Assembly: GCA_035512595.1 (NCBI GenBank) | Contig: DATKDU010000129.1 | Coordinates: 1 to 36,782 of the forward strand | Reading direction: 5' to 3' | DNA from: DATKDU01 sp035512595 | GTDB lineage: Bacteria > Planctomycetota > Planctomycetia > Pirellulales > Pirellulaceae | DNA length: 36,782 bases | In this document: piece after piece, positions 8,602-16,226 of the stretch | Layout of the letters: every line of letters begins with the position of its first letter | Numbering within the stretch: position 1 is the stretch's first letter | Position numbers and translations under genes: made by a program | Notes under the pieces: generated by a model | What the model saw: only the letters and a program-made list of their open reading frames with translations | Told to the model about the DNA's origin: nothing | The model's database searches: none

Positions 8602-10323
8602 ATGGACCTTTTGCTCCCGCCGAACCCGATGAGCCCGCCACCCCCATCACGGGAACCAGGAACCAGGAGCCAGGAGTCTGGCCCCTGGCCCCTGGCTCCT
8701 GGCTCCTGGGCCGTGATCGAAGTCGGCTTCATCTTCGTGATGTTCTTCGTCTTCGCCGGCTCGCCGCCGCCGGACGTGGGGGAAGCCCACTACCTGGCCA
8801 AGGCCAGGCACTACTGGGATCCGGCCTGGTGCCGCGGTGACATATTCCTCGAATCGAAGGACGCGCACGGCGTCTTTTACTGGACCTTCGGCTGGGTAAC
8901 GAAGTTCGTTTCGCTGTCTGCGGCGGCATGGATCGGCCGGTGTGCGTCGTGGCTGCTCCTCGCGTGGGCCTGGCAGCGGCTCAGCACGGCCATCGCGCCG
9001 CAAAAGCTGCTATCGATTCTCACCGCGGGGATGATGCTCCTCTTTCTTCACCGGTTTCACATGGCGGGGGAATGGATTGTCGGCGGCGTGGAGGCCAAAG
9101 GGTTTTCTTATGTCCTTGTGCTGCTCGCTCTGGAAAGGGCTGTGAAGCAGCGGTGGCCGCTGGCATTCCTGCTGGCCGGCGGGGCGACGGCACTACATGT
9201 GCTGGTCGGCGGCTGGACTGGCGTAGCTCTCGGCATCGCCTGGCTGCTGGTTGGCAGAACGCAAACCCCGCTGGTCAAGCTGGCTCCCGCGCTCGTCGGT
9301 TCGCTGGCGCTGGCGGCAATCGCCATCGTCCCCGCATTGACCCTGTCTTACGGGGCGGATGCAGTGACCGTCCGCGAGGCTAATCGCATCTACGTCTTCG
9401 ACCGGCTCGATCACCACCTGGTGTTCCACAGTTTCGAGTGGTGGAAAGTCGTCCGCCATGGGTTGCTGGCCGCAGCGTGGGGCTGGCTCGCCTGGCGGAC
9501 GTGCTTTCGTGCGCGGTTAGTTACCCCTGAAATCAACTTGCACGCCGTGGTGCTTGGGGGAGTCGCCATCGGGCTCATTGGGATCGCCATCGATCAGGGA
9601 ACGGTCGGCTATGCCAACGTGCGGGGGCTTTCCAATGTGGAGCTTCAAACCCTGTCGGCCCCGCTGCTTAAGTACTACTGGTTCCGGCTCAGCGACGCGC
9701 TGCTGCCAGTGGGCGTCGCGCTGGCAGTCGGGCAGTGGCTGGCCGCCGCGCTGCGCCGCGAATCGGCCGGGGGCTCATTCGCCTTGATCGTCGCCATGCT
9801 GGCGGTCTTTGCCAATCTGGGCGAAATCGGTTACCGGCGGTCGCAGCACCGGCTGCCGGGAAGTTTTTTGCAGCCGCGGCCGATGGAGAGGGCCGCGGAT
9901 CGCTCCTCCGCGAAGTTCCCCTCACGGGAGCAATTCGACGAGTGGCGTCGCGCTTGCCAGTGGGCGGCCGACAATACGCCGACGGATGCCAAATTCCTCA
10001 CGCCGCGCAGGCAGCAGACCTTCAAGTGGTATGCCGGTCGGGCTGAAGTCGCCAGTTGGAAAGATGTGCCCCAGGATGCGGCCGCCATCGTCGCCTGGAA
10101 GCGGACCCTGGCGGAAATCTTTCCCGCCGGCGCGATGCACGCCGATCTGGCGTTCCATAGCGACGCGGAACTGGTCGCTTTGGCCGGCAAGCACGGGGCT
10201 GTGTACATCCTCATCGATCGCACGCGAAGCCGGCGGCCCATTGGTCTTCCGCTGGCTTACCCGCAAATGCCGGGCGACAATCGGGCGTATGCGATCTACC
10301 GCGTTCCGCCGGCGGGACCATGA
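8602..10323 (+). CDS. Polytopic membrane protein, GT-C/DUF6798-like
   Basis: About 570 residues with roughly ten hydrophobic segments, the first at 'VIEVGFIFVMFFVFAG' and the last at 'FALIVAMLAVFANLGEIG', followed by a soluble C-terminal domain of about 150 residues ('NTPTDAKFLTPRRQQTFKWY'). The first outside loop ('PDVGEAHYLAKARHYWDP') is acidic and rich in aromatics. Together this resembles GT-C-type membrane glycosyltransferases and planctomycete proteins of DUF6798 type. The function is not known. The start is uncertain. GTG 8569, ATG 8602, ATG 8629 and GTG 8713 are all in frame, and everything before residue ~38 is encoded by a heptamer repeat, so GTG 8713 at the first membrane segment is a serious alternative. 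Its stop overlaps the next gene by ATGA, indicating translational coupling. Confidence 0.75.
   Translation: MDLLLPPNPMSPPPPSREPGTRSQESGPWPLAPGSWAVIEVGFIFVMFFVFAGSPPPDVGEAHYLAKARHYWDPAWCRGDIFLESKDAHGVFYWTFGWVTKFVSLSAAAWIGRCASWLLLAWAWQRLSTAIAPQKLLSILTAGMMLLFLHRFHMAGEWIVGGVEAKGFSYVLVLLALERAVKQRWPLAFLLAGGATALHVLVGGWTGVALGIAWLLVGRTQTPLVKLAPALVGSLALAAIAIVPALTLSYGADAVTVREANRIYVFDRLDHHLVFHSFEWWKVVRHGLLAAAWGWLAWRTCFRARLVTPEINLHAVVLGGVAIGLIGIAIDQGTVGYANVRGLSNVELQTLSAPLLKYYWFRLSDALLPVGVALAVGQWLAAALRRESAGGSFALIVAMLAVFANLGEIGYRRSQHRLPGSFLQPRPMERAADRSSAKFPSREQFDEWRRACQWAADNTPTDAKFLTPRRQQTFKWYAGRAEVASWKDVPQDAAAIVAWKRTLAEIFPAGAMHADLAFHSDAELVALAGKHGAVYILIDRTRSRRPIGLPLAYPQMPGDNRAYAIYRVPPAGP
8652..8710. repeat. 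CCAGGAG-type heptamer array, inverted pair, inside ORF 5' end
   Basis: Units of the type CCAGGAR (8652-8679) are followed by the complementary GGCYCCT units (8680-8710). It is read in frame in the N-terminus of the membrane protein as 'TRSQESG' followed by 'PWPLAPGSW'. The same heptamer family recurs inside malQ and treY. Confidence 0.85.
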
Positions 10324-11030
10324 GCACTGTCGCCTCGCCAATCGATCTGTCGCTACCGCCCGATGGGCTGCTCTTTGCGCTGCGCCAGCGATTCTTGCTG
10401 CCGCTTCCTGGGCCGGAAGCAGACCGGATGATGGCGCCGGAGCTGGCTTACGGCCGGCATGCCGGTCCGCCGGCAATCGACGCTCGCGAGGCGGCGGTCG
10501 TCGTGCTGCTTTATCGCCAAGAGCGCGAGTGGTTCGTGCCGGCGATGTTGCGGCCGATCGAAATGAAGCTGCACGCCGGGCAGGTGGCGCTTCCCGGCGG
10601 TGCCGTCGAGCCGGGGGAAGCGCCCTACGAGACTTCCTTGCGCGAATTGAACGAGGAATTGGGAGTGGCACCCGACAGCGCCTGCGTGCTCGGCGCGCTG
10701 CGGCCGATCTATGTCTTTAACAGCAACTTCTGGCTCAAGCCGTTCGTGGCACTGTGCGGCGAGCGCCCGGCATTTCAGCTCAACCCCTGCGAGGCGACCG
10801 AGCTGATCGAGATTCCCTTGGCGGCACTCCTCGATCCGGCGCAGCGCGGCGAACACCAGATCGAGCGGAAGGGGCTGGTGTTTCGCGCGCCGCATTACCA
10901 GGTCGGGCCGCACCGTGTGTGGGGCGCAACGAGCTTGATCCTGGCGCAATTGGCGGCACTCCTCACGTCAGAGGCCGGAGGCCGGAGGTCAAGCGGAACA
11001 CCACTCACCACTCATCACTCACCCCGCTGA
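10320..11030 (+). CDS. Nudix hydrolase, CoA pyrophosphatase-like (NudL/UPF0035 type)
   Basis: The protein has 236 residues. The Nudix box GX5EX7REXXEEXG is complete at residues 94-116 (Gly94, Glu100, Arg108, Glu109, Glu112, Glu113, Gly115). The preceding 'MKLHAGQVALPGG' (82-94) matches the extra signature of CoA-diphosphatase Nudix proteins (HxGQ...PGG). The likely reaction is hydrolysis of CoA or a related nucleotide diphosphate to phosphopantetheine and 3',5'-ADP; the exact substrate is inferred. The ATG overlaps the upstream stop as ATGA, so translation is coupled to the membrane protein. The last ~20 residues ('GGRRSSGTPLTTHHSP') are encoded by two heptamer repeat arrays, so the natural domain ends before residue ~215. 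malQ starts 4 nt after the stop. Confidence 0.88.
   Translation: MSTVASPIDLSLPPDGLLFALRQRFLLPLPGPEADRMMAPELAYGRHAGPPAIDAREAAVVVLLYRQEREWFVPAMLRPIEMKLHAGQVALPGGAVEPGEAPYETSLRELNEELGVAPDSACVLGALRPIYVFNSNFWLKPFVALCGERPAFQLNPCEATELIEIPLAALLDPAQRGEHQIERKGLVFRAPHYQVGPHRVWGATSLILAQLAALLTSEAGGRRSSGTPLTTHHSPR
10971..11023. repeat. GAGGCCG and CCACTCA heptamer arrays forming the nudix gene tail
   Basis: Tandem GAGGCCG units (about 10971-10990) are followed by CCACTCA units (about 11001-11023). Both are translated as the C-terminus of the Nudix protein. The stop codon and the malQ start follow within 12 nt. Confidence 0.8.
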
Positions 11031-11034
11031 AACT

Positions 11035-12918
11035 GTGGATGATCTGAAAACATCTTCCCGCCCGGCCCTGGTTGATGCCAAGCAGGCGTTGCGGGTTGAC
11101 CGTCTCGTTCTGCAAATTCACGACGCGAGCTTCCCTGGCGATCCGCAGGAAGACCTGGGGCGCGGCACTCCCTATTCGCAAGGCGCCGAGCGGTTCCTGG
11201 CCTGGGCGGCGGAAATGGGATTTGACGCCATCCAGTTCGGGCCGCGCGGGATGACCAGCCGCGGCAATCCGTCCCCCTACGATGCGACGATCTTCTCCCG
11301 CAATCCGCTCGATCTGCCGCTCCTGCGGATGGTCGAGCAAGGGCGTCTGAGCCGCGCAACGTGGGATTCGATCCGCCGCTCGCTCCCCGCGGCGCTGGAC
11401 GGGATCGTGCCTTACCGGCTGGTCTTTGACGCCCATCAACGGGCCTTGGCGGAGATCGCAGCCTGCGCGGCGCCAGCCGACCGCGCGGCCGCGCGCGAGT
11501 TTCTGGCGCTGCACGAAGCCTGGCTCGTGCCGGACGCGCTGTACGGGGTGCTATGCCGAGAGCATGGCGGCGAGTCATGGCACGATTGGGGTCGCACGCA
11601 GGCAGGGGCGTTCGATCAGCAGCTCTTCAGCCTTGAGCGGAGTACCGCGGAGCCGCCGGCAGATCAAGCGCAGGGGGCCGCCGCAAGGTTGTCAGCGCTG
11701 AAACGCCAATATCGCACGGCCATCGAGGACTACGCCCTGATTCAGTGGCTGCTGGCCCAGGAACATCAAGCTTTGCGGCGGCGCTTGGCCGATTTGGGTC
11801 TGGCGCTTTATGGCGACTTGCAGGTGGGGCTGTCGCAGCGCGACACGTGGGCCTGGCGGAAGCTGTTCCTCCGCGGGTACTTGATGGGGGCCCCGCCCAG
11901 CCGCACCAATCCGCTGGGGCAGCCTTGGGGCTATGTCGTGCTCGATCCGGCCCAATTCGGCACGCCGGAGGAACCCGGACCGGCATTGGCCTTCATTCGG
12001 GCGCGGATCGCCCGAGTTCTCGCCGAGTGCGACGGACTGCGCATCGATCATCCGCACGGCTGGGTGGACCCGTGGGTCTACCGGGCCGATCTGGCGGATC
12101 CCTTCCAGGCGGTGCAGGCAGGCGCACGGCTCTTTTCCTCGCCGGACGATCCGCGGCATCCGCAGCTCGCACGGTACGCGATCGCCCGGCCGGAGCAGAT
12201 CGACCGCGCGCAGCCGCTCCATGCCGACGGCCATGTCGCGGGGCTCGACGACGACCAGGTGCGGCGCTACTCGGTCCTCATGGATGAGATCGTCGCCCAG
12301 CAGGGTCTGGCGGGGCGAGCGACCCATGCCGTGGCCTGCGAGGTTCTCAGCACGCTTCCTTATCCTGTCGGCCGGGTGATGGATCGGCACGCGCTGGGGC
12401 GGTTCCGCGTGACGCAGAAGATCAATCTGGCCGACCGATCGGACGTCTACCGGATCGAGAATGCCCGAGAGCAGGACTGGATCATGCTGGGCACGCACGA
12501 CACGCCGCCGATCTGGCAGTTGGCCCGGCAATGGTGCAGCGGCGAGGCGGGGAAGGCTTGGGGGGAGTACCTGGCGGAGCTAGGAATCAGGAGCCAGGAA
12601 CCAGGAGCCAGGAGCCAGGACCCAGCAGCCAATCTGGCCCCCGGCCCCTGGCTGGCTGCCGAGATCGCCGAGGATCCAGGAAAACTTGTGAATGCGTGTT
12701 TTACCGCCATGCTCGCCAGCCAAGCACGGCACGTGGTGGTCTTCTTTCCGGATCTGTTCGGGATGACCGCGCGGTACAACGAACCGGGGGTCGTCAGCGA
12801 CGCCAACTGGTCGCTGCGCGTGCCCGCGAATTTTGAGACGATGTATGAAGAGCAGATCCAGCGCGGCGCTGCGCTGGACCTGCGGAGCTGCCTGCAAACG
12901 GCGGCGGGCCTGCGTTAG
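11035..12918 (+). CDS. malQ: 4-alpha-glucanotransferase (GH77), divergent
   Basis: A cytoplasmic disproportionating enzyme that moves alpha-1,4-glucan segments between chains; 627 residues. GH77 catalytic elements are recognisable. The nucleophile Asp338 is in DGLRIDHPHG, the acid/base Glu436 is in ACEVLST (usually AEDLG), and Asp489 is in GTHDTPPIW (usually GTHDND). The N-terminal '...GNSPY' region reads 'FGPRGMTSRGNPSPYDATIF'. The sequence departs clearly from standard MalQ, hence 'divergent'. The start is a GTG at 11035 without a ribosome site, 4 nt after the nudix stop, consistent with coupled translation. An in-frame SLERST unit lies near residues 199-206 and a heptamer-derived insert at about 517-540 ('RSQEPGARSQDP'). 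It converges on treY (17-nt gap). MalQ next to TreY/TreZ is also known from Pseudomonas trehalose clusters. Confidence 0.88.
   Translation: MDDLKTSSRPALVDAKQALRVDRLVLQIHDASFPGDPQEDLGRGTPYSQGAERFLAWAAEMGFDAIQFGPRGMTSRGNPSPYDATIFSRNPLDLPLLRMVEQGRLSRATWDSIRRSLPAALDGIVPYRLVFDAHQRALAEIAACAAPADRAAAREFLALHEAWLVPDALYGVLCREHGGESWHDWGRTQAGAFDQQLFSLERSTAEPPADQAQGAAARLSALKRQYRTAIEDYALIQWLLAQEHQALRRRLADLGLALYGDLQVGLSQRDTWAWRKLFLRGYLMGAPPSRTNPLGQPWGYVVLDPAQFGTPEEPGPALAFIRARIARVLAECDGLRIDHPHGWVDPWVYRADLADPFQAVQAGARLFSSPDDPRHPQLARYAIARPEQIDRAQPLHADGHVAGLDDDQVRRYSVLMDEIVAQQGLAGRATHAVACEVLSTLPYPVGRVMDRHALGRFRVTQKINLADRSDVYRIENAREQDWIMLGTHDTPPIWQLARQWCSGEAGKAWGEYLAELGIRSQEPGARSQDPAANLAPGPWLAAEIAEDPGKLVNACFTAMLASQARHVVVFFPDLFGMTARYNEPGVVSDANWSLRVPANFETMYEEQIQRGAALDLRSCLQTAAGLR
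11629..11652 (+). repeat. SLERST unit copy in malQ
   Basis: AGCCTTGAGCGGAGTACC followed by GCGGAG, read in frame as S-L-E-R-S-T-A-E. The first 18 nt are identical to the copies in treY and glgE (first copy). Confidence 0.8.
12584..12654. repeat. CCAGGAG-type heptamer array inside malQ
   Basis: Tandem CAGGAGC/CAGGAAC units lead into a complementary GGCCCCTGG arm. The whole lies in the malQ reading frame without a stop, adding about 24 residues ('IRSQEPGARSQDP...'). Confidence 0.85.
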
Positions 12919-12935
12919 CTGTTGACCGTGCGCCT

Positions 12936-15900
12936 TCAGGAGGCCCGCTGGAGCACCGCCAGCGGAAAGTCCTCGAGCAAGGGGGCCACGGGGAGCGAGC
13001 CTTGTTCGGGCATGTAGGTGCGGCCGGTGAACAGGCAGCGAAAGGCGCAAGCGCAATCTTCCGGCAGAGCGACTCCCGTCTCGGACCAGGCCCCCTCGAT
13101 CCATAGCGGACCGCTTTCGTCGGACCAGGAGTCAGGGGTCAGGGGTCGGGGGTCAGGTTCCTGACTCCTGGCTCCTGACTCCTGACTCCTGACTCCTGAC
13201 GCCAGCAGCGCGGAGAGTTGCCGCGGAATGACCGCCACCACGTCCAGCGGCTGGTCGGCCCCTCTCCGCCAGGAAAGTCCGACGAGGTGCTGCGCCAGCG
13301 GCCCGCTCGTCTCCAGCGGCACGTAATGGCCGTGGATGAACAGTTCGCGGCGGTCGCGGCGCAGGGTCAGCAGCCGGTGGGTCACCAGCAGCTTCAGCCG
13401 CGAATCGGCCCAGGCGCGCCCCAGCGAGACCACTCGCCTCCGCCGCTCCTCGTCGGGCAAGGCGTCCCAGCCGCGGATATCCGTGAGCAGCGACTGCCGC
13501 TGCGCGTAGTCCACAGAGCGGCGATTGTCGGGATCGACCAGGCTGTAGTCCCACAGTTCCTGCCCCTGGTAGATATCGGGAACGCCGGGAGAGAGCAGCT
13601 TGAGAGCCAGTTGAGCCAGCGCGTTGTACTGGCCGGCCGGGACAATCTGGGAATGCAGGGCCAGCAAGTCTTTGAGAAACCTGTTCCGCGGCGAGTCGCG
13701 GAGCGTCTGGATCACGAACTCGCGGACCGCGGCATCGTACTCCTGGTTCGGATTGATCCAACTGGTGCGCTGCTTGGCTTCGCGGGTGGCCTTCTCCATG
13801 TATTCAGCCAGCCGCTCGCCGAGCACTTTCCGCTCCTGGGCGCCTTGGGGCTTAAGGGGCCAGGCTCCCAGGAGCGACTGGTAATAAAGGTATTCGTCGT
13901 TGCGGCTGGGGGCCTGTTCGCCGCCACAATCGCGCACGAAGCGCTTGTTGCTGCGGGCGAAGCGGTTGATCGCGGTCCGCCACTGGCTGGGCATCTCGGA
14001 CAGCACGTGCAGCCGGGCCCGCACGTCCTCGCTCCGCTTGGTGTCGTGCGTGCTGGTGGCCAGCATGGCCCGCGGCAGCCGCAAGTTGCGCTGGCGATTG
14101 GACTCGTGAAACTCGGCGATGGAAGTGGCGGGCCGGCGGGGATCGGCTCCCACTTCATTGACCGACACCAGCGGCACGTGGACGTAGAACGCCGTATCCT
14201 CCACTCCCTTGGCCATCACCGGGCTGGTGACCTGCTGGAACTTGCCGGTGAACACCTCGCGCTCGGCGATCTGCTCGGGGGACAGGCCGGGCGGATGGTT
14301 CAAGAGCAGAACGCTGCGGAGGAATTCGTACACCGCCGGATCGAAGGCCGGGTTGCGGCGGCGGGCTTGGGCCACCGCCAGGCTGACGAACCGGCGATCG
14401 CGGTCGCTGATCCCTTCCCGCCCCGGATAGACCCGATAGACGGGAAAGCAGGCCAGGACCTCGCGGATCGCCAGGCGGAGATTATTGAGCGTGAAGTCGC
14501 GCGAGCGGCGATGCTGCTCGGAGATGCGATTCAAACGATGGGCCAGCATTTGCAGCTCGCTGGCCATCGCCACGCGGAGGATCAAGAGCTTCGACTCGTA
14601 CTCGACCTGGTTCAAGTCGCTGGGCTCGCCCTGAAAGCGGTCGTAAGTCCGCACGAGCTCGGCATATCCCTGCGGCACGACGAACAATCCGCTCAGCGAA
14701 TTGAGGAAATCGTAACCACTCGTTCCCGACACGGGCCAGCTTTCCGGGAGCGGCTCATCGGGGCCGAGGATCTTTTCCACAAGGACGAACATCGCGGCGG
14801 CGGCATTTCCCGCTGACCGGCCGGTCGGCTCGCGGGCCGTCAGCGGCACGTGGTTGGCGGCCGGGTCGGGACAGAGCACGGCGCGCAGATCCTCCACTCC
14901 CGGCTGCCGCATGCCCAAGGCCCGCGCGCAAATGCCGAGCACCAGCGGCGCGATATGCCGCCAGTGGCGCTTCTGACCGCCCGTTGGATCGCCCGGTTGG
15001 AAATCGGGGGCCTCTGCCGCCTCCGCCTCGGTACTCCGCTCAAGGCTGAAGTGCGCGCGGAAGATTTCCGCTCCCAGGTCGGCGAGGTAGGCCCATTGCA
15101 GCCGCCACAGGTACTGCTCCGGATCGAACAACCCGTCCACATGATCGATCCGCAGCCCGTCAATCGTTCCGTCGGCCAGATACGGCCGCAGCAGTGCGTG
15201 CGCGGCGTGAAAGACTTCCGGCAACTCCATGCAGATGGCCGCCAGCTCGTTGATGTCGAAGAAGCGGCGGTAGTTGATCTCGTCGGCCGCGGAGCGCCAA
15301 TGACTGAGGCGATAGGGCTGGGCGTCGAGCAGGCGGTCGAGCCGGTCGAACGACTCGGGCCGCGCCCGGTCGCCGCTGTAATCCTCGAGATTCCGCGCGA
15401 TGTGCTCGCAGATCGGCTGGCTGGCCGCCGTCAGCTCGCGGAGCCGCCGCTTGACGACCTCCTTTTCGCGATGCCGTTCGCGGACCTGCGCGGGATCGCG
15501 CGCCGATTGCGGCGGGAGATGCTCGAGCGCGGTGATGATGCTCTCCAGCTCGGTGATTTCGGGACTCGTCTCGCCCAGCGCCGCGCGCAGCTCCGCGAGC
15601 CGCTCGGTGAGCAATGGAAGGGTCGTCTTGGATCCCAACGGGAAGGCGTGCTCGTAGTAGCGGACAAAGAACGCCCCCTCGCGGTATTCCAGCCGCAACT
15701 GGCCGTCTTCCAGCGCCTCGCCGTACTGCTGGCCGAGTACGGGGAGCAAGACTTTGTCCGCCAGCTCCTGCTTGACGGGCTGCCAATCGACATCGAAGAA
15801 AGAGGAATAGGGGGAGACCGGCCCGTTCTCCAGCACGTCGAACCACCAGGGATTTTCCAGGCTGGCCGCCATGTGGTTGGGGACCATGTCGAGGATCTGC

Positions 15901-16226
15901 CCCATCCCGTGCTCTTTCAGCGCGCGGGCGAATTCCCGGTAGGCTTCCTCACCCCCCAATTCCGGGTTGATCTGAGTGTGGTCGCAGATGTCGTAGCCGT
16001 GGGCGCTTCCCTGCCGCGCCCGCAGGTACGGCGAGCAGTAGACGTGACTGACCCCCAGCTCCTTCAAATAGGGGACGATCGCTGCCGCGTCGCGAAAGGT
16101 AAACTCACGGTGCAACTGGAGCCGGTAAGTGGCCGTCAGTTGGGCCTGTGACTGCGCCGCGCGATCGAGAATCCGCTGCGCGATCTCCTCGGCCAACGCT
16201 GTGTCGTCCAGCGGCGCTAGGTCCAT
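12936..16226 (-). CDS. treY: Malto-oligosyltrehalose synthase (GH13)
   Basis: An intramolecular transglucosylase that converts the reducing-end alpha-1,4 bond of maltodextrin into alpha,alpha-1,1, giving maltooligosyl trehalose for TreZ. The product is 1096 residues, longer than most TreY proteins. The N-terminal TreY signature is seen ('TYRLQLHREFTFRDA', 'LGVSHVYCSPYLRARQGS'). GH13 motifs are DMVPNH (113-118), DGLRIDHVDG with nucleophile Asp361, VEKIL with Glu484 and STHDTKR with Asp728. The start is the ATG at 16226. GGGGGGA lies 6 nt upstream, whereas the in-frame GTG at 16241 has no such site. It overlaps the treZ stop by 10 nt, so treZ-treY are coupled. Two repeats are translated in frame: SLERST near residues 393-401 and a heptamer array at about 1009-1034. 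Confidence 0.94.
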   Translation of the reverse strand: MDLAPLDDTALAEEIAQRILDRAAQSQAQLTATYRLQLHREFTFRDAAAIVPYLKELGVSHVYCSPYLRARQGSAHGYDICDHTQINPELGGEEAYREFARALKEHGMGQILDMVPNHMAASLENPWWFDVLENGPVSPYSSFFDVDWQPVKQELADKVLLPVLGQQYGEALEDGQLRLEYREGAFFVRYYEHAFPLGSKTTLPLLTERLAELRAALGETSPEITELESIITALEHLPPQSARDPAQVRERHREKEVVKRRLRELTAASQPICEHIARNLEDYSGDRARPESFDRLDRLLDAQPYRLSHWRSAADEINYRRFFDINELAAICMELPEVFHAAHALLRPYLADGTIDGLRIDHVDGLFDPEQYLWRLQWAYLADLGAEIFRAHFSLERSTEAEAAEAPDFQPGDPTGGQKRHWRHIAPLVLGICARALGMRQPGVEDLRAVLCPDPAANHVPLTAREPTGRSAGNAAAAMFVLVEKILGPDEPLPESWPVSGTSGYDFLNSLSGLFVVPQGYAELVRTYDRFQGEPSDLNQVEYESKLLILRVAMASELQMLAHRLNRISEQHRRSRDFTLNNLRLAIREVLACFPVYRVYPGREGISDRDRRFVSLAVAQARRRNPAFDPAVYEFLRSVLLLNHPPGLSPEQIAEREVFTGKFQQVTSPVMAKGVEDTAFYVHVPLVSVNEVGADPRRPATSIAEFHESNRQRNLRLPRAMLATSTHDTKRSEDVRARLHVLSEMPSQWRTAINRFARSNKRFVRDCGGEQAPSRNDEYLYYQSLLGAWPLKPQGAQERKVLGERLAEYMEKATREAKQRTSWINPNQEYDAAVREFVIQTLRDSPRNRFLKDLLALHSQIVPAGQYNALAQLALKLLSPGVPDIYQGQELWDYSLVDPDNRRSVDYAQRQSLLTDIRGWDALPDEERRRRVVSLGRAWADSRLKLLVTHRLLTLRRDRRELFIHGHYVPLETSGPLAQHLVGLSWRRGADQPLDVVAVIPRQLSALLASGVRSQESGARSQEPDPRPLTPDSWSDESGPLWIEGAWSETGVALPEDCACAFRCLFTGRTYMPEQGSLPVAPLLEDFPLAVLQRAS
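13125..13200. repeat. CCAGGAG/TGACTCC heptamer array inside treY
   Basis: AGGGGTC-type units (13125-13157) face CTCCTGA-type units (13158-13200). On the treY strand they encode 'VRSQESG', 'ARSQEPD' and 'PRPLTPDSW'. This sits in the C-terminal, probably non-catalytic part of treY and keeps the frame open. Confidence 0.88.
15024..15050 (-). repeat. SLERST unit copy in treY
   Basis: On the minus strand a 27-nt unit beginning TTCAGCCTTGAGCGGAGT is read F-S-L-E-R-S-T-E-A. Its 27-nt core from AGCC differs from the first glgE copy at one base. Confidence 0.8.

Noticed and set aside
13218..16151. 532- and 433-codon plus-strand ORFs opposite treY
   Set aside because: Antisense to a well-supported treY; no domain signal.
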